In this document: positions 1 through 12,223 of the stretch, piece after piece | Position numbering within the stretch: the stretch's first letter is position 1 | Layout: every line of letters starts with the position of its first letter | Source: Merluccius polli | Lineage: Eukaryota; Chordata; Actinopteri; Gadiformes; Merlucciidae | Length of the DNA stretch: 64,000 nucleotides | Assembly (NCBI GenBank): GCA_030340625.1 | Contig: JAOPHQ010005450.1 | Location: forward strand, 25,001-89,000 | Direction: 5' to 3' | The notes under the pieces: model-generated | What the model was told of the DNA's origin: nothing | The model's input: the letters and a program-made list of their open reading frames with translations, nothing else | The model's database searches: none | Translations under genes and position numbers: made by a program

Positions 1-1470
1 GATAATGACATTTCTTTGGCAATGATTGAATTGAAAGTGAACTGACCCGGGCCCTGTTTGTAGCCCTTCAGGGCTTGGTGAGAGGCAAATACTCTCCGTT
101 TCCTATTTCAGTTAAGAGACAACTGAATTTTCGACCCGTCGATAAATAATTTCAGATACAGGAAAACTGAAACAACATCAGGAGTAGCCTGTGTGTGTGG
201 CACAGGGCGAGAGGAAGCCATGCTGGAGATGGAGACCCTGAGCTGCCTGCATCACAGCTTAACTGCTCGGAACTAACAGCAGACGTTTAATGCTCATGGC
301 TGCAGTAGCAAACCCTCCCAGTGGTCGGCCTGCTGTACAGCCATCCTCACTCACCTGGCGTTACACATGGCTCCATGAAGACCATTTAGGCCAAAATGGC
401 TTAGGGGTGGGGGGGCTTGGATTTGAGCAACTAAACAAAATAAATAAATAGATTCATGCTGAAGACAAGAAATAGTATACGTTTCCAGGCGTGGCGGTGT
501 ATTGTGCGTGAGTCCCTAACGCGGTGTGACCAGGGCCGTCACGACCCGACGGGTCGGGAGTGCAGATGTAGAAAACACACTAACAAAACTTTAAGCATGA
601 ACACACAAGTTATTGTTGTTTTTATTGTTGTTGTTTTTTTTTTTCTTCTTCTTCTTCACTCATTGAACAGGACTTGAATCCACGCCTAACGACGGGCCCC
701 AAGCTGGCCCACTAGCCCACATTATAACGGAGACCCCCGAGACCAGAAAGCCAGGACCCGGGTGGGACGTGACAGGGTTAGATATCGGCTTTTCTTTGTG
801 TGTAAAGAGATCCAGCTCAGAGGCTGAGTTGAACAGTTATAACTCAAGTCAAGTCAAAAAAAAAAAATCATCCAAATGTAACCTTTGAACAGTACAGCTT
901 AACCCCAGAGGATGTGGATGTGGATGTGAGCCCCCCGGAATAATGCAGCCGTTGTAAATCTTGTAATGTGATAGACAGAGGAGAGTGATGCTCATTGGAC
1001 CAACATAAAGCCAGGCAGCCAGCCTATCGATTGGATATTGACCACGCACACACAACATTCAACCTTTTAGGTCGACTATCATCTCTATTTTTAACGACTT
1101 TAAACATCACAATGAAAACCCCCTTATAATAAAGAGAAAACGGGTAAGATGGGGGCTGGGGGTGATGGTGATGTGTCCTAACAACGTTACGCACACCGCA
1201 AAACTATCCACATGTTGTTGTTCCCGTTGTACAGATAAACCGCATCGAACAAATGAAAAACTCACCCCTTTTCTCTCTCTCCACACTTTCCTCTCTTTAA
1301 GCCCCCAAAAATGTGTTGAATGAGTCTCTCCATGGCGCCGCCTCGTATCCACGCTGAGCAGCCGGAATGGGATGGAGATGCTGAGGAGGGAAACGCCCCC
1401 TGTTTGCGCGCTCCTCTCGCTGGTGATGCCACACAACCACTCCTTGTTTTTTCTCTTTTCTCTCTTTTTT

Positions 1471-1496
1471 TTCTCTCTCTCTCTCCCTCTCCCCCT

Positions 1497-1567
<71 letters not shown>

Positions 1568-1589
1568 CTCTCCCCCTCTCTCTCTCTTT
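1471..1589. repeat. (CT)n microsatellite
   Basis: About 120 bp of CT with short CCCT interruptions; the serine-leucine and glutamate-arginine ORFs here are artefacts. Confidence 0.97.
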
Positions 1590-1881
1590 CGACAAGGGAG
1601 AAAAGGATGTAGCTTTATGCATACAGCATCACTAGCCGCGATGCAACCTCTCACCTCGCCTTTCGCCTCCTCTCTCCCCCCCCCCCCCCTCGAGAAGACC
1701 GCCCTCGCGCACGATTTATCTGAAACATTATCGATCTGATGACATCCCGATCATGACTTTAATGTGAATAGTGACTCTCTCCGATTAAAATGTCATTTAG
1801 AGCCGTACAGATGTATAGACATATCTATTTTATTATTCTGGAGTATTAAATAAAATACAATTGGCAATGGCATACTGCCAG

Positions 1882-1885
<4 letters not shown>

Positions 1886-1934
<49 letters not shown>

Positions 1935-1946
1935 TCATATACATGT

Positions 1947-2019
<73 letters not shown>
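1886..2019. repeat. (CT)n followed by (AT)n
   Basis: CT to 1934, an acatgtatacatgtat link, then AT to 2019. Confidence 0.97.
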
Positions 2020-2022
<3 letters not shown>

Positions 2023-2257
2023 CAACTTCGGCCAGGGTTTAGCAGAGGTCTTCCATGGTATCCGGGTGCGTGAGTGTTTGATTTGCGTGCGCGTGCCTGT
2101 GTGTTGGTAATCCAGTCCCCTGGGAGCCCCATGGCTCTCTTTAGCAGACATGAGGAATGGGATTGTGGGGGTAAGACCTCCCATAATCCTCTTCTCATCT
2201 GGTGCTCTGTGAAGAAGCAGGCCCCCCCAAATCTGGTGGCATGGTGTGCACATGCCT

Positions 2258-2381
2258 GTGTGTGTGTGTGTGTGTGTGTGCGTGTGGGTGTGTGTACTGC
2301 ATTTGCATTTAAGTGTGTATCATACACACAGGTGTCGTGACATGCATGCCTGTGTGTGTGTGTGTGTGTGCGTGTGCGTGA
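2258..2381. repeat. Interrupted (TG)n
   Basis: Two TG tracts around 2258-2295 and 2350-2381. Confidence 0.9.
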
Positions 2382-2644
2382 GCCATACTTGCTTCACAGC
2401 AGAGCATCGAGCGTCTGGTCTTTCTCTATTCCTCCTCCTTCTCTTTCGCTCTCTTTCCCTCTTCAGGTCTTTCTCTATTTGGCCTAATTGACACAGTCAC
2501 ATGAAAACAGACAAGCAGACAGACGGACAGACAACATGCATATGCGATACATCCTGCCTATAGTGGCAGGAGGCTGCCACTATAGGCTCTGGAGTATTAA
2601 AGGCAAAACAATTGGCAATGGCTTCATTGCATATTATACCAGTA

Positions 2645-2875
<231 letters not shown>

Positions 2876-3133
2876 CGATAATGGCTTTATAATTGTCAGA
2901 GGCAGACCATTGGGTGTAATCAGGAGAATGCAGTAAAGGAAAGACCGATATCATTATATTATAATATGTTTATATTGTATTATCAATAATATCAGTCATG
3001 TACTGTGACGTACAGTACACTGCTGTGCTTTATGCTGGGGATCTTTTTATCATCTCACACAAGACACACACACACACACACTTGTTTGTTTCCAATTCTG
3101 AGCCACAATACTCTAGATTGGCCCCTGAATACA

Positions 3134-3135
<2 letters not shown>

Positions 3136-3167
<32 letters not shown>
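3136..3167. repeat. (TTG)n trinucleotide repeat
   Basis: About ten TTG units. Confidence 0.95.
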
Positions 3168-3168
<1 letters not shown>

Positions 3169-4063
3169 GTACATCAATTAGAGTGTGAGTCATTGACATT
3201 TGAATGTTCAACCTCAGAGTGGTTGTCTCACAGACCGTTACATCTGTGACTGGACCATGACTAGCTCATTTCATCATCACAAAACTGATGTAATCGTCGT
3301 TTTGTACAAGGAAGATTTCGAGCTCTCAAACCCCGATAAAAAACAACGTGACTCGGCTTAATATCTCATGTCAAGACAATTGTACCTCACATTACTCAAT
3401 ACATGGGTGTCAACATGTTTGCGTGTATTCCTGTGTTGCCTTAACATTGAATTATTTCATTAAAGTGATGGACAACAGAAAATCTGTAACTTACTTCTAA
3501 TTACGTTATTAGGGGTTATCAAGGTCTGCATTAAGCATCAGAAAATGGTGTTCCATGAAATCCATTGCAATCTCAGTTAATTTCAGTCTATCGACGTCCT
3601 TCTATTCCTTCAAGCTGATTTAATGGGAGGAGTCTATTTTCCCTCCTGGCTACGTAGCCAAGCGGGTGACCAACCACCATACACTCACGTGGCCAGTAGT
3701 GACCAATTACAGTACACTCACGTGGCCGAGCCAGGCCACTCACATTACGGCGGCGGTGCAGCTGAATTAAGTTATGGCGTTTCGTAAGGAAGGAAGTACA
3801 AACTACACAGAGGGTTGGATTCAGACCACACCCCTACATACAGTCTTTCCAAGACTGAGTTTATTAGCTGAATGAATGAGATGAATATTAATATACTTTT
3901 GGACATTTTCCTGACAAGATATTCGGTAGGTGTGGATACATCCCTCTGTGATATGTTATGGTTATTTTACGTTTTTAGATCCTGTTGTCTTTAAGCTTTC
4001 GTGAGACAATAACTCCAGGGCTTGGTACTAGTCTGCCTTCGTTTTCTTACAGCAACAGAACTG

Positions 4064-4455
4064 AACTGAGACAGGGACACACAGAGACTGACAGAGACTA
4101 ACAAGGACTAACAGACACTAACAGATTAACAGGGACTAACACAACTGAGAGGGACTAACAGAGACTATCAGAGGCAAATGTGAACTAATGGGGACTAACA
4201 AAGACTAACAGGGACTGACAGAGACTGACAGAGACTCTACCAGCGACTAACAGAGACAGGGACTAACATGGACTAACAGAGACTAACAGTGACTAACACA
4301 GACTGACAGAAACTAATGGGGACTAACAGGGACTAACAGGGACTAGCCGACTAACAGAGACTAACAGATTAATCAGGACTGACAGAGACTAACAGAGACA
4401 GAGACTAACAGGGACTAACAGACACTAACAGCGACTAACAGAGATTAACAGAGGT
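4064..4455. repeat. Degenerate 10-bp tandem repeat (gggactaaca)
   Basis: About 390 bp of gggactaaca, gagactaaca and gagactgaca decamers. Confidence 0.95.
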
Positions 4456-4536
4456 CCTAATGGTCTTTTCTCTGGCTGAGGAGGACAGCATCCGTAACTA
4501 AGTATGTATGGGTCATGATGCAAACCCCCTCTATGG

Positions 4537-4707
<171 letters not shown>

Positions 4708-4784
4708 CAGCATTAACAAGAGAGACAAATAGGTTTCACACAGATAGGAAACCAGGGAGACAGAGACACAGAGAGAGACACAAG

Positions 4785-4788
<4 letters not shown>

Positions 4789-4849
<61 letters not shown>
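4789..4849. repeat. (GA)n
   Basis: About 60 bp, 80 bp beyond the TG tract. Confidence 0.97.
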
Positions 4850-4850
<1 letters not shown>

Positions 4851-5797
4851 AGGTGCATCACTAATGGCTTTTTAAAAAGGTTACAGCACAGAACTCCTCT
4901 TTTCTAATGGGGCTCCGGCTGTGCTTAAGAAGCAATTTCCGGAAAAGATAATGCTGCTGAGAGAGTGCAGCGCGCTCTCAGTTTGCCTACGAGTGTGTGT
5001 GCGTGTCTGCCTGTCTGTCTATCCATCTGTCTGTTTGTCTTTAGGTGTAACAGACAAAGACAGTCAGACACATTAGTGGAAAAAACAGAACTGAAGAAAG
5101 GAGAGATTGGGAAGTGGAAGCAGACTGAGAGATTGGAAGAGAGAGAGAAGCTTAAATGGAGACGCTTATATCTTTACACTTGACTGTATGACATACTAGA
5201 TCTTCATATTTCTTATCCAATTGACTTTTTGACATTGCTAAGTGGATTCTTATAAAATTGGATATAATAAAAATTCCCATCTCAAATATGCATTTATATA
5301 TTTAATATAATGTTAAATATAATATGTATTATGTAAATCGTCGGGCTCAATTATGCTAAGCGCCTTCAGTGATTTGGTGGTAAACATTGCCACCTTGTGT
5401 TCACATTATGCCACTACAGTCCGTTTTTGTTGACAAGGAACATCAGCATTACAGCATTTCATTTCATTAATCCGTCATTTTATACATTTCAATATTCACC
5501 GTCGAGTGTTGTTTACGTGTAGGCATTTATTGACACCTATCACAGGATTTTCTGTTTTCTGAGAAGATACCAAGAGGCCTTGGACTACTAGCCATGAGTG
5601 GCTCACCTGGAAGTCCACTTTTCATGTAGGCCTAATTATTGTAGGTACCACATTTTTGCAACTCAAAAATTAAATTCAACGTTTTAATTCAATGAGTTGA
5701 CATAGAATAGTATAGTTTCATTATTGGTTCATTTAATGACTTACAATAACAAAACAGCTGAATATAATAGGAAATAAATGTTAAATAGCAGTGGCAT

Positions 5798-6215
5798 TTT
5801 ATTTAGGTAAGTCGATACAAAACATATATTTCAACACGAAAATAACATTTAAACGCAACAATAATGGTATTTTTCTGTAATTTAATTTGTTGTTTTTCTT
5901 TACAAAACCTCCAACAGATAAGTTATAGCTATTTTCAGCACAATAATGAGCACCTTCCCTTTTTCCTGGCATTGTTTGGACACCTTGGTCGGGGTCCGCA
6001 GAAGGCCTAGAATTACACACGTGCGGATCCTGTGTATAATTATAATTATGAAGTATATATGTGTATAATTATGAACTATTCTCGCCAGTTAATATTAAGG
6101 ACGCCAAAGAAAACAGCAAATTAACAGTAATGCTGCCATAAAATGTGCTCATTAAAACCACACACACACACACACAATCACGCATGCACACACACACACA
6201 CACACAATCACACAT

Positions 6216-6253
<38 letters not shown>

Positions 6254-7840
6254 GCACACACAATTAAGCCATAGGTGCAATTTCTTCTTCCTTACTGTAA
6301 GATATAAATCGTTATTGTTTTACTGTTTTGTGTTGTGTTTTACATTTAATATAGTGTGTAATCAACCTGCAATGTTTCTTATCAGAAGACAACCTAAACA
6401 AGTTGCGTTGTAGCATGGTGTCATTAAGCGAATTAAACCTCACACACGTGGACCAGACACTTTACCCTTGAGCTACATACCTGCTTCAGATCTTGCTACC
6501 CCTCTTGTTCTTACCAGAAAGCTTTGGGTAACAGGACAATTTTCACAAGTTTCAAACCTAACAATACTGTATATCTATTGTATAAAGAAACCTATATTCT
6601 GTACAAATGTATATATGTATATCAAAAAAATCCCACATCTGGTGTAAAAGTGATAGGAAGTTGTGTTGGGGTCATGAATGTAGGATGGAGGCAGAGACTT
6701 AACTAACTTAACTAAAATGACCTTTAGTTAAGTGATTAGATTTGTTTCAGTGTTGATATTCTGTACTTCACCGTCTTATGATTGTTGGTTTCTCCCCAGT
6801 AGAACAGGTGCAGACTCTGCAGCAACTACAGCCCAAACAGACAGCAGCAACAATCTGAATAACAGTTACAGTTTGGCACAACTTGCTCCCAGCCACGCGG
6901 TGCTCGCTAAAAGATAATAGGAGTCATTTACAGAAAAATAACACAGACACAGACAAGAGATGGACAACAAGTAGATACAGCCACCTAATGATTTTAAATC
7001 ATATTTTTCTGAACCCATAGTATTAGACCCAGGAGAAAAGCCAGCATGATTTAAGATGTGAGATATAAATAAACCTGTTGATTGATACAATATCAAATTC
7101 CCCAAAAATGCCAGAGAACACAGAACAAACCACTGAACCTTGAACTTGGCCATCTGTATTATTGTATTATACAAAAAGGCGTTCTTCTTTCAGCAAAGAT
7201 GTTTCCCCTTAGGAGTATTTTCTCTCAGGATAAATATATTTTTCTTTAATTCAAAGCTGCATCCTGAGTCATTACAAGTAAAGGTCTGCGTTGACTTCAA
7301 CGTGTTACAAAATGGTGTCTTGCGGACAACCAGACAGGGATTGAGTTTTGTTTTGTTTTTCTTCCTGGATTCCTAGACCTCCGCTGGGAACTATACGTAT
7401 ACGTATGTCTCTATATCCATGGTCCTGTTCACAACAGGATGGAGAGGGGAACGGTATTGCTTCAACAGTTTGGTCTCGCTTTGGTCAGTCTTTTGTTGGG
7501 TCATTTTTGTACCCAAGTACAAAAAAAAGGAGCGATACAGGAAGTGGGTAAAAAACAAAAAACAAAAAAAACAACTTGAAAAGGCGGGACAGTCAGGGCT
7601 CCATCTGAGTTCAGCAGCAGCGAGCGCCGGTCGCCCAGGCGACAGATGTGAAAGCACACAATGACACCCAGCGATCATTGGGAGTCACACCTGGGTGGAC
7701 TTGGCTCGTTGCAGAGGGGGCCGTCCCTCGGGGTGGGCGGGGCACAGGGCCTCGGGGGGCGGGTCTAGACTGAGCTGGTGAGGCAGCGCCGTGAGGGGAG
7801 GAGCACGTCGGGAGGGGCCGGCGACGGGATCGGCTGATGG
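5798..7840 (-). other. plppr2: Probable PLPPR2 3' untranslated region
   Basis: This interval directly follows the TGA at 7841. The first 200 bases (7650-7840) are GC- and CpG-rich; the rest is AT-rich and has no convincing ORF. A sense-strand AATAAA at 5798-5803 is a candidate polyadenylation signal, but the UTR end is a guess. A (CA)n tract at 6160-6262 lies inside it. Confidence 0.35.
6160..6262. repeat. Interrupted (CA)n
   Basis: CA tracts broken by aatcacgcatg and aatcacacatg; lies in the probable PLPPR2 3' UTR. Confidence 0.95.
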
Positions 7841-7873
7841 TCATGTGATCTCAGAGTACGGTAGCCCTGAAGC
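7841..7873 (-). CDS. plppr2: PLPPR2 terminal coding exon, 10 residues plus stop
   Basis: The minus-strand exon encodes ASGLPYSEIT followed by TGA at 7841-7843. The acceptor is cttggacctcacag, and phase 0 fits the donor at 8324. The family ends in the same way: PLPPR1 closes with SMTEVT and PLPPR5 with AFAEVT, so YSEIT is a plausible homologous C-terminus. The exon is far too short for ORF scanning and was found by looking for a terminal exon in phase. With it, the protein in the window is 311 residues; about 20 more from the missing first exon would give about 330, against 321-343 in mammalian relatives. The tract just upstream is pure (CT)n on the sense strand. Confidence 0.8.
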   Translation of the reverse strand, partial: ASGLPYSEIT

Positions 7874-7881
7874 CTGTGAGG

Positions 7882-8020
<139 letters not shown>

Positions 8021-8323
8021 AAAGGGGAAGATGAAATCAGATATAAAAAGCCAAAGGCAAACGTAATAGACAAGACAGCGAGTGAGGTAAACAGGAAACA
8101 TAGCTCGTAACCATGGCAACACAAGTCAGATCATATAAGCACCCCTAAACGTGGACACCCTCAATTACAAAATAAATTCTCAGACTTACTGTGTGTTACA
8201 GTGTTGGATTTGTGACAGAAGACCCGTTGGGTCATTAGATACCCGGGCCCCCTCTCTCAACATGACCTCCTCCTCCTCCTGCTCCTCCTCCTCCTCCCCC
8301 TCGGAGCCGCCCCTACCCCTTAC

Positions 8324-8488
8324 CTGGAGACCACTTAACTTTTCGAGTGGGCTCTCCACCACGCGGGGGAGGCTGACCAGGGGCATGCCCAGGGGGGGGT
8401 CTGGCCGCTGGGGGTGCTGCGGCGGCGGCGGCGGCGGTGCGGGGGCCGCCAACTGGGTGGGCTTGAAGTTGTTGATCACACACGACAC
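8324..8488 (-). CDS. plppr2: PLPPR2 coding exon 6: cytoplasmic tail
   Basis: The exon has 165 bp (55 codons), starting VSCVINNFKPTQL and ending VESPLEKLSGLQ. VSCVINNF continues the final helix (human PLPPR2 VTCVVHNF). A proline run (APAPPPPPPQHPQRPDPP) follows, then the conserved family tail MPLVSLPRVVESPLEKLS, equivalent to MISIPRVESPLEKV in PLPPR5. The acceptor is CCTCCACCAG and the donor GTAAGGGG. The frame stays open past the donor to a stop at 8186-8188, so intron retention would add a glutamate-rich tail; see the findings. Confidence 0.92.
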
Positions 8489-8670
8489 CTGGTGGAGGTC
8501 ACAGGGACAACGGAGACAATACAGAATAAAAGACTTCCCGATAAAATAAAGGTTCAATAAATACACAATTATAAATAAGAAATTATGAATAAAAGGAAAA
8601 AAGAGAATCACGGGAGACGGCATGGCATGTTTGTTTACCTAGCGTGTTAAATGAACTACATAAATAAAGG

Positions 8671-8850
8671 ATCTATCTGTCTGTCTGTCTCTCTCTCTCT
8701 CTCTTTGTCTGTTTGCCTGTGTGTCTGTCTGTCTGTCTCTCTATCTGTCTCTCTGTTTGCCTGTCTGTCTCTCTGTTTGCCTGTCTGTCTGTCTGTCTGT
8801 TTATCTATCTATCTATCTATCTATCTTCTACAGAACATGCTGGAAGCTCT

Positions 8851-8889
<39 letters not shown>
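8671..8889. repeat. (TCTG)n, (TATC)n and (AT)n compound microsatellite
   Basis: TCTG/TCTC to 8800, TATC to 8827, then AT at 8855-8889. Confidence 0.95.
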
Positions 8890-10077
8890 GAGGTCCATTA
8901 CATCAAGCTGTACATAGTTGAGAAAGGAGGAGGAATCGTCTACACGTATACTAAACCACTACGTTGGGGGGACCATTAAATGAGGTCGGTGATTGTTTTT
9001 AAACTGTGGACATTTAACTCCCCCTGAGACTGTAGCTGTGATGAAGTGCATTCGCCGGATTTGACTAGATCAGTCTATTAGCTGGTCTGGGAGGATGCAT
9101 CTTGTTGTGCGAAACCATTTAAGGCACCATAAAAACAGCCATTGATTTCTGCATGTGTTTTTGTGATTCTGACACACGAATGTCCATGTGGGCGTGCATA
9201 AGCTCCCAAGCATGAATACTAAATACTTCCAAAGCACTCCCACTATCGCAAATGACATCCTGAAGGATCAATATACGTGGAGCCCCCGATCGGCTACAAC
9301 CACGATGATGCCGGTCCATATCGCTGAAGCTAGTTTTCATGGCCGAGAGCCGGTTCTTTGGCAGTCGAAACGCAAAACGCTGGTTCAAGATTAGGCACTG
9401 GCTCTCAAACCGCCCCGGTGGACGAGGGGTACATCATTCATGTGGGTGTGGAGAAAGATAGAGAGACAAAGAAGGAGAGCAGGAGAGCGAGAGTGAAGAA
9501 AGAGAGGACTATTTATTTTCATATAGATGAGGCATACCAGGTCCAAAACCTAACATGTGGTGTGGCTTCATGGAGATGTATTTAAACCCACTGCCAGCTT
9601 GGTACATTTAACAATTTTGGTATGTGTGTGTGTGGGGGGGGGGGGGATCAGTCAGCAAAGTGGAAAAGAAGATGAAAATGAAACGGACATTATTTTGGAG
9701 CGGTATCTTGGTTTTTCTGCAGTTTTAAACCCCAGAAGATTGTTTGGATAGTGGTTGTACGCAGTAATGCCAGACGGCTGTATTATTTACAGACAAATAT
9801 CTGACTTTCACAATCCACAGCAGGACGCGGCCTTGTGCTGGAGGAGGACGGGTAGGAGGGTTAAGATTGAGTGGTGCAGTTTACATCAATCACACGAAAC
9901 ATATCGACATTTAGAATCAATCAGAAGCAATTTACAACTTCCTCCCATCCTCCCTTCCACCTTTACTTACTTTACCTCCCTGCTTGCCCGCTAGAACCAA
10001 ACTATTATATTTCTTCCTCCCTTTCTTCACTTCAGCTTCTAAAACCATATTTTTCCTTCCTCCTTTCTTCTCTCCAT

Positions 10078-10458
10078 CCTTTCCTTCCTCCTTTCTTCTC
10101 TCCCTCCCTCCCTCCCGCCTTCTCTCGCTGTCCTCCCACCCTCCCTTTCTCCTTCCTTCCCTCCCTCTCTCCCTCCCTCCCTCCCTCCCTCTCTCCATCC
10201 TTTCCTTCCTCCCTCCCTCCCTCCCTCCCTCCCTCCCTCCCTCCCTCCCTCCCTCCCTCCCTCCCTCCCTCGCTGTCCTCCCACCCTCCCTTTCTCCTTC
10301 CTTCCCTCCCTCTCTCCATCCTTTCATCCCTCCCTCCCTCCCTCCCTCCCTCCCTCCCTCCCTCCCTCCCTCCCTCCCTCCCTTCCTTCCTTCCTTCCTT
10401 CCTTCCTTCCTTCCTTCCTTCCTTCCTTCCTCCCTCCCTCCCTCCCTCCCTCCCTCCC
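10078..10458. repeat. (CCCT)n/(CCTT)n tract beside the exon 5 donor
   Basis: About 380 bp of CCCT and CCTT tetranucleotides on the plus strand. On the sense strand of PLPPR2 this is a GGGA/GGAA purine tract beginning eight bases after the exon boundary at 10466. A block at 10127-10200 (ctcgctgtcctcccaccctc and following) recurs at 10270-10320, showing an internal duplication. Long ORFs here are artefacts. Confidence 0.97.
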
Positions 10459-10465
10459 GTCTCAC

Positions 10466-10642
10466 CAGGAAAGCAGCGATGGCTCCTCCGGTCAGGAAGC
10501 CGGCCAGCACGTCGCTCCAGTGGTTGCGGTGCTCGGTGACGCGGACCACCCCCACCAGCACGGCCAGGGACACCAGCAGCAGACACAGGGTGGGCTTGGT
10601 CAGCCGGGTCCCCTTGGTGCCGAACACCAGCGTGATGTACAT
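10466..10642 (-). CDS. plppr2: PLPPR2 coding exon 5: degenerate C3 motif and last membrane helices
   Basis: The exon has 177 bp (59 codons), starting MYITLVFGTKGTRLTKP and ending GGAIAAFL. It carries the C3-like motif VRVTEHRNHWSDVLAGF. In active lipid phosphate phosphatases C3 is SR-x5-H-x3-D; here the nucleophilic His position is Asn (RVTEHR-N-HWSD), the substitution known across the PLPPR family, so no phosphatase activity is expected. LVGVVRVxExRNHWSDVLAGFLTGxAIAxFLV matches mammalian PLPPR2 more closely than PLPPR1, 3, 4 or 5, and is the main basis for the paralogue call. The acceptor is TACTTCAG and the donor GTGAGACGG. The intron then enters a GGGA/GGAA purine tract of about 380 bp eight bases from the splice site. 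Confidence 0.96.
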
Positions 10643-10949
10643 CTGAAGTAAACACACACTCAGTGTCACACAGGGGCCCGTCTTCGGCCCTGCACTGTCC
10701 GAGGCTCCTCTCTCTGAGAGCACACTGCGTCGTTGTTGGAGCCGTGAAGCAACAGCTTAGTCGACACGCAGAATGAAAAAAAAAAAAAGGGGATTTTCTT
10801 TCCCGTTTGACATGTTTGATAATAGAGACGAGGGACGACGCGCCGCACTGACTCACTAAACGTACAACGAGACGTACGAGCGGAGGAGGAAGCCATCGCA
10901 AACACAAACACTTAATGAGCACAAAAGCAGCGCCGGCAACTGCAACGGC

Positions 10950-11163
10950 AGCCGATCAGCCTGCAGCCTGCAGCCGCTCAGCCGATCAGCCGATCAGCCT
11001 GCAGCCTGCAGCCTGCAGCCGCTCAGCCTGCAGCCTGCAGCCGATCAGCCTGCAGCCTGCAGCCGCTCAGCCGATCAGCCGATCAGCCTGCAGCCTGCAG
11101 CCTGCAGCCGCTCAGCCGCTCAGCCGATCAGCCTGCAGCCTGCAGACTGCAGCCTGCAGCCTG
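10950..11163. repeat. GC-rich minisatellite of cagcctg and cagccgatcag modules
   Basis: About 210 bp built from CAGCCTG heptamers alternating with CAGCCGCTCAGCCGATCAG modules, in the PLPPR2 intron 10643-11972. PstI-like CTGCAG occurs throughout. Confidence 0.95.
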
Positions 11164-11267
11164 CGTTGTGCTGTTCCACTTTTCATTCATGAATTGTGTT
11201 TTTCACTGAAAACACAATTCATGAACGTTTTCAGCACACAGTGAAAAAGTAAAGCACCATAGAGCTG

Positions 11268-11946
11268 CACTAGTCTGGCTACTTACCACTGTGTGCACTA
11301 GCTTCCTACCACTGTGTACACTAGCTTCCTACCACTGTGTACACTAGCTTCCTACCACTGTGTACACTAGCTTCCTACCACTGTGTACACTAGCTTCCTA
11401 CGACGGTGTACACTAGCTTCCTGCCACTGTGAACACTAGCTTCCTGCTATTGTAGACTAGCTTCCTACCACTGTACTAGCTTCCTACCACTGTGTACACT
11501 AGCTTCCTACCACTGTGTACACTAGCTTCCTACCACTGTACTAGCTTCCTACCACTGTGTACACTAGCTTCCTACCACTGTGTACACTAGCTTCCTACCA
11601 CTGTGTACACTAGCTTCCTAACACTGTGTACACTAGCTTCCTACCACTGTGTACACTAGCTTCCTCCCACTATGTTGACTAGCTTCCTACCACTGTGTAC
11701 ACAAGTTTCCTACCACTGTGTACACAAGTTTCCTACCACTGTGTACACAAGTTTCCTACCAATGTAGACTAGCTTCCTACCACTGTGTACACTAGCTTCC
11801 CAACAATGTACACTGGCTTCCTACCACTGTGTTGACTAGCTTCCTACCACTGTACCCTAGCTTTCTACCACTGTGCACACTAGCTTCCTACCACTGTGTA
11901 CGCTAGCTTCCTACCACTGTGTACACTAGCTTCCTACCACTGTGCT
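11268..11946. repeat. 23-bp minisatellite (taccactgtgtacactagcttcc), about 29 copies
   Basis: Head-to-tail copies of a 23-bp unit with scattered substitutions and a few shortened units (for example at 11476 and 11539). It lies in the intron directly downstream of PLPPR2 exon 4. On the sense strand every unit contains TACACAGTGGTAGGA, nearly the exon 4 donor TACACAGTG/GTAAGA. Confidence 0.97.
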
Positions 11947-11972
11947 TCTAGTACGCAGACAGTGGTTCTTAC

Positions 11973-12223
11973 CACTGTGTAGACTGCGGAGTAGAAGCTG
12001 AGGGCTGCGTCCTTGGAGGGGAAGGACTTGCGCGCCGAGGCCACCAGGTATGGGTTTCCTGTGCAGGCGCGGCGCTCTGTGATGTACTGCAGCGGGGATT
12101 GGCAGCCCAGGGCCGTGTAGTTGGGCTTGCAAGCAGACAGGAAGTGAGGCGTCTGGTTTCCTGTCACAACCTGGCCGGCATTGGCGAAGATGGTGGTGGT
12201 GAAGAGGCCAAAGGAGTAGACGC
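11973..12223 (-). CDS. plppr2: PLPPR2 coding exon 4: remnants of phosphatase motifs C1 and C2
   Basis: The exon has 251 bp, two bases finishing the Gly codon plus 83 codons. It starts VYSFGLFTTTIFANAGQVVT and ends SFYSAVYTV. The TTTIFANAGQVVTGN signature is characteristic of PLPPR2, where PLPPR1/5 have ATDIFVNAGQ. Relative to active lipid phosphate phosphatases, motif C1 (K-x6-RP) is lost: the aligned stretch is QVVTGNQTPHFL, without the Lys and Arg. Motif C2 (PSGH) reads FPSKDAA. CKPNYTALGC carries an N-glycosylation sequon (NYT) in the extracellular loop. The acceptor is tctcccag and the donor GTAAGAACC. The intron that follows starts within 30 bases with a 23-bp minisatellite that copies this donor site. 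Confidence 0.95.

Noticed and set aside
620..720. tRNA or tRNA-derived SINE suggested by a gtggattcaagtcc-like T-arm on the minus strand
   Set aside because: No matching anticodon arm, acceptor pairing or clear A box could be found.
1107..1739. ORFs of 87-171 residues on both strands
   Set aside because: They are Ser-Leu or Arg-Glu translations of a (CT)n/(GA)n tract with no recognisable domain.
9871..10922. ORFs of 220-296 residues across 9.9-10.9 kb
   Set aside because: Mostly CCCT/CCTT repeat translation; only 10466-10642 is real, as a PLPPR2 exon bounded by splice sites.
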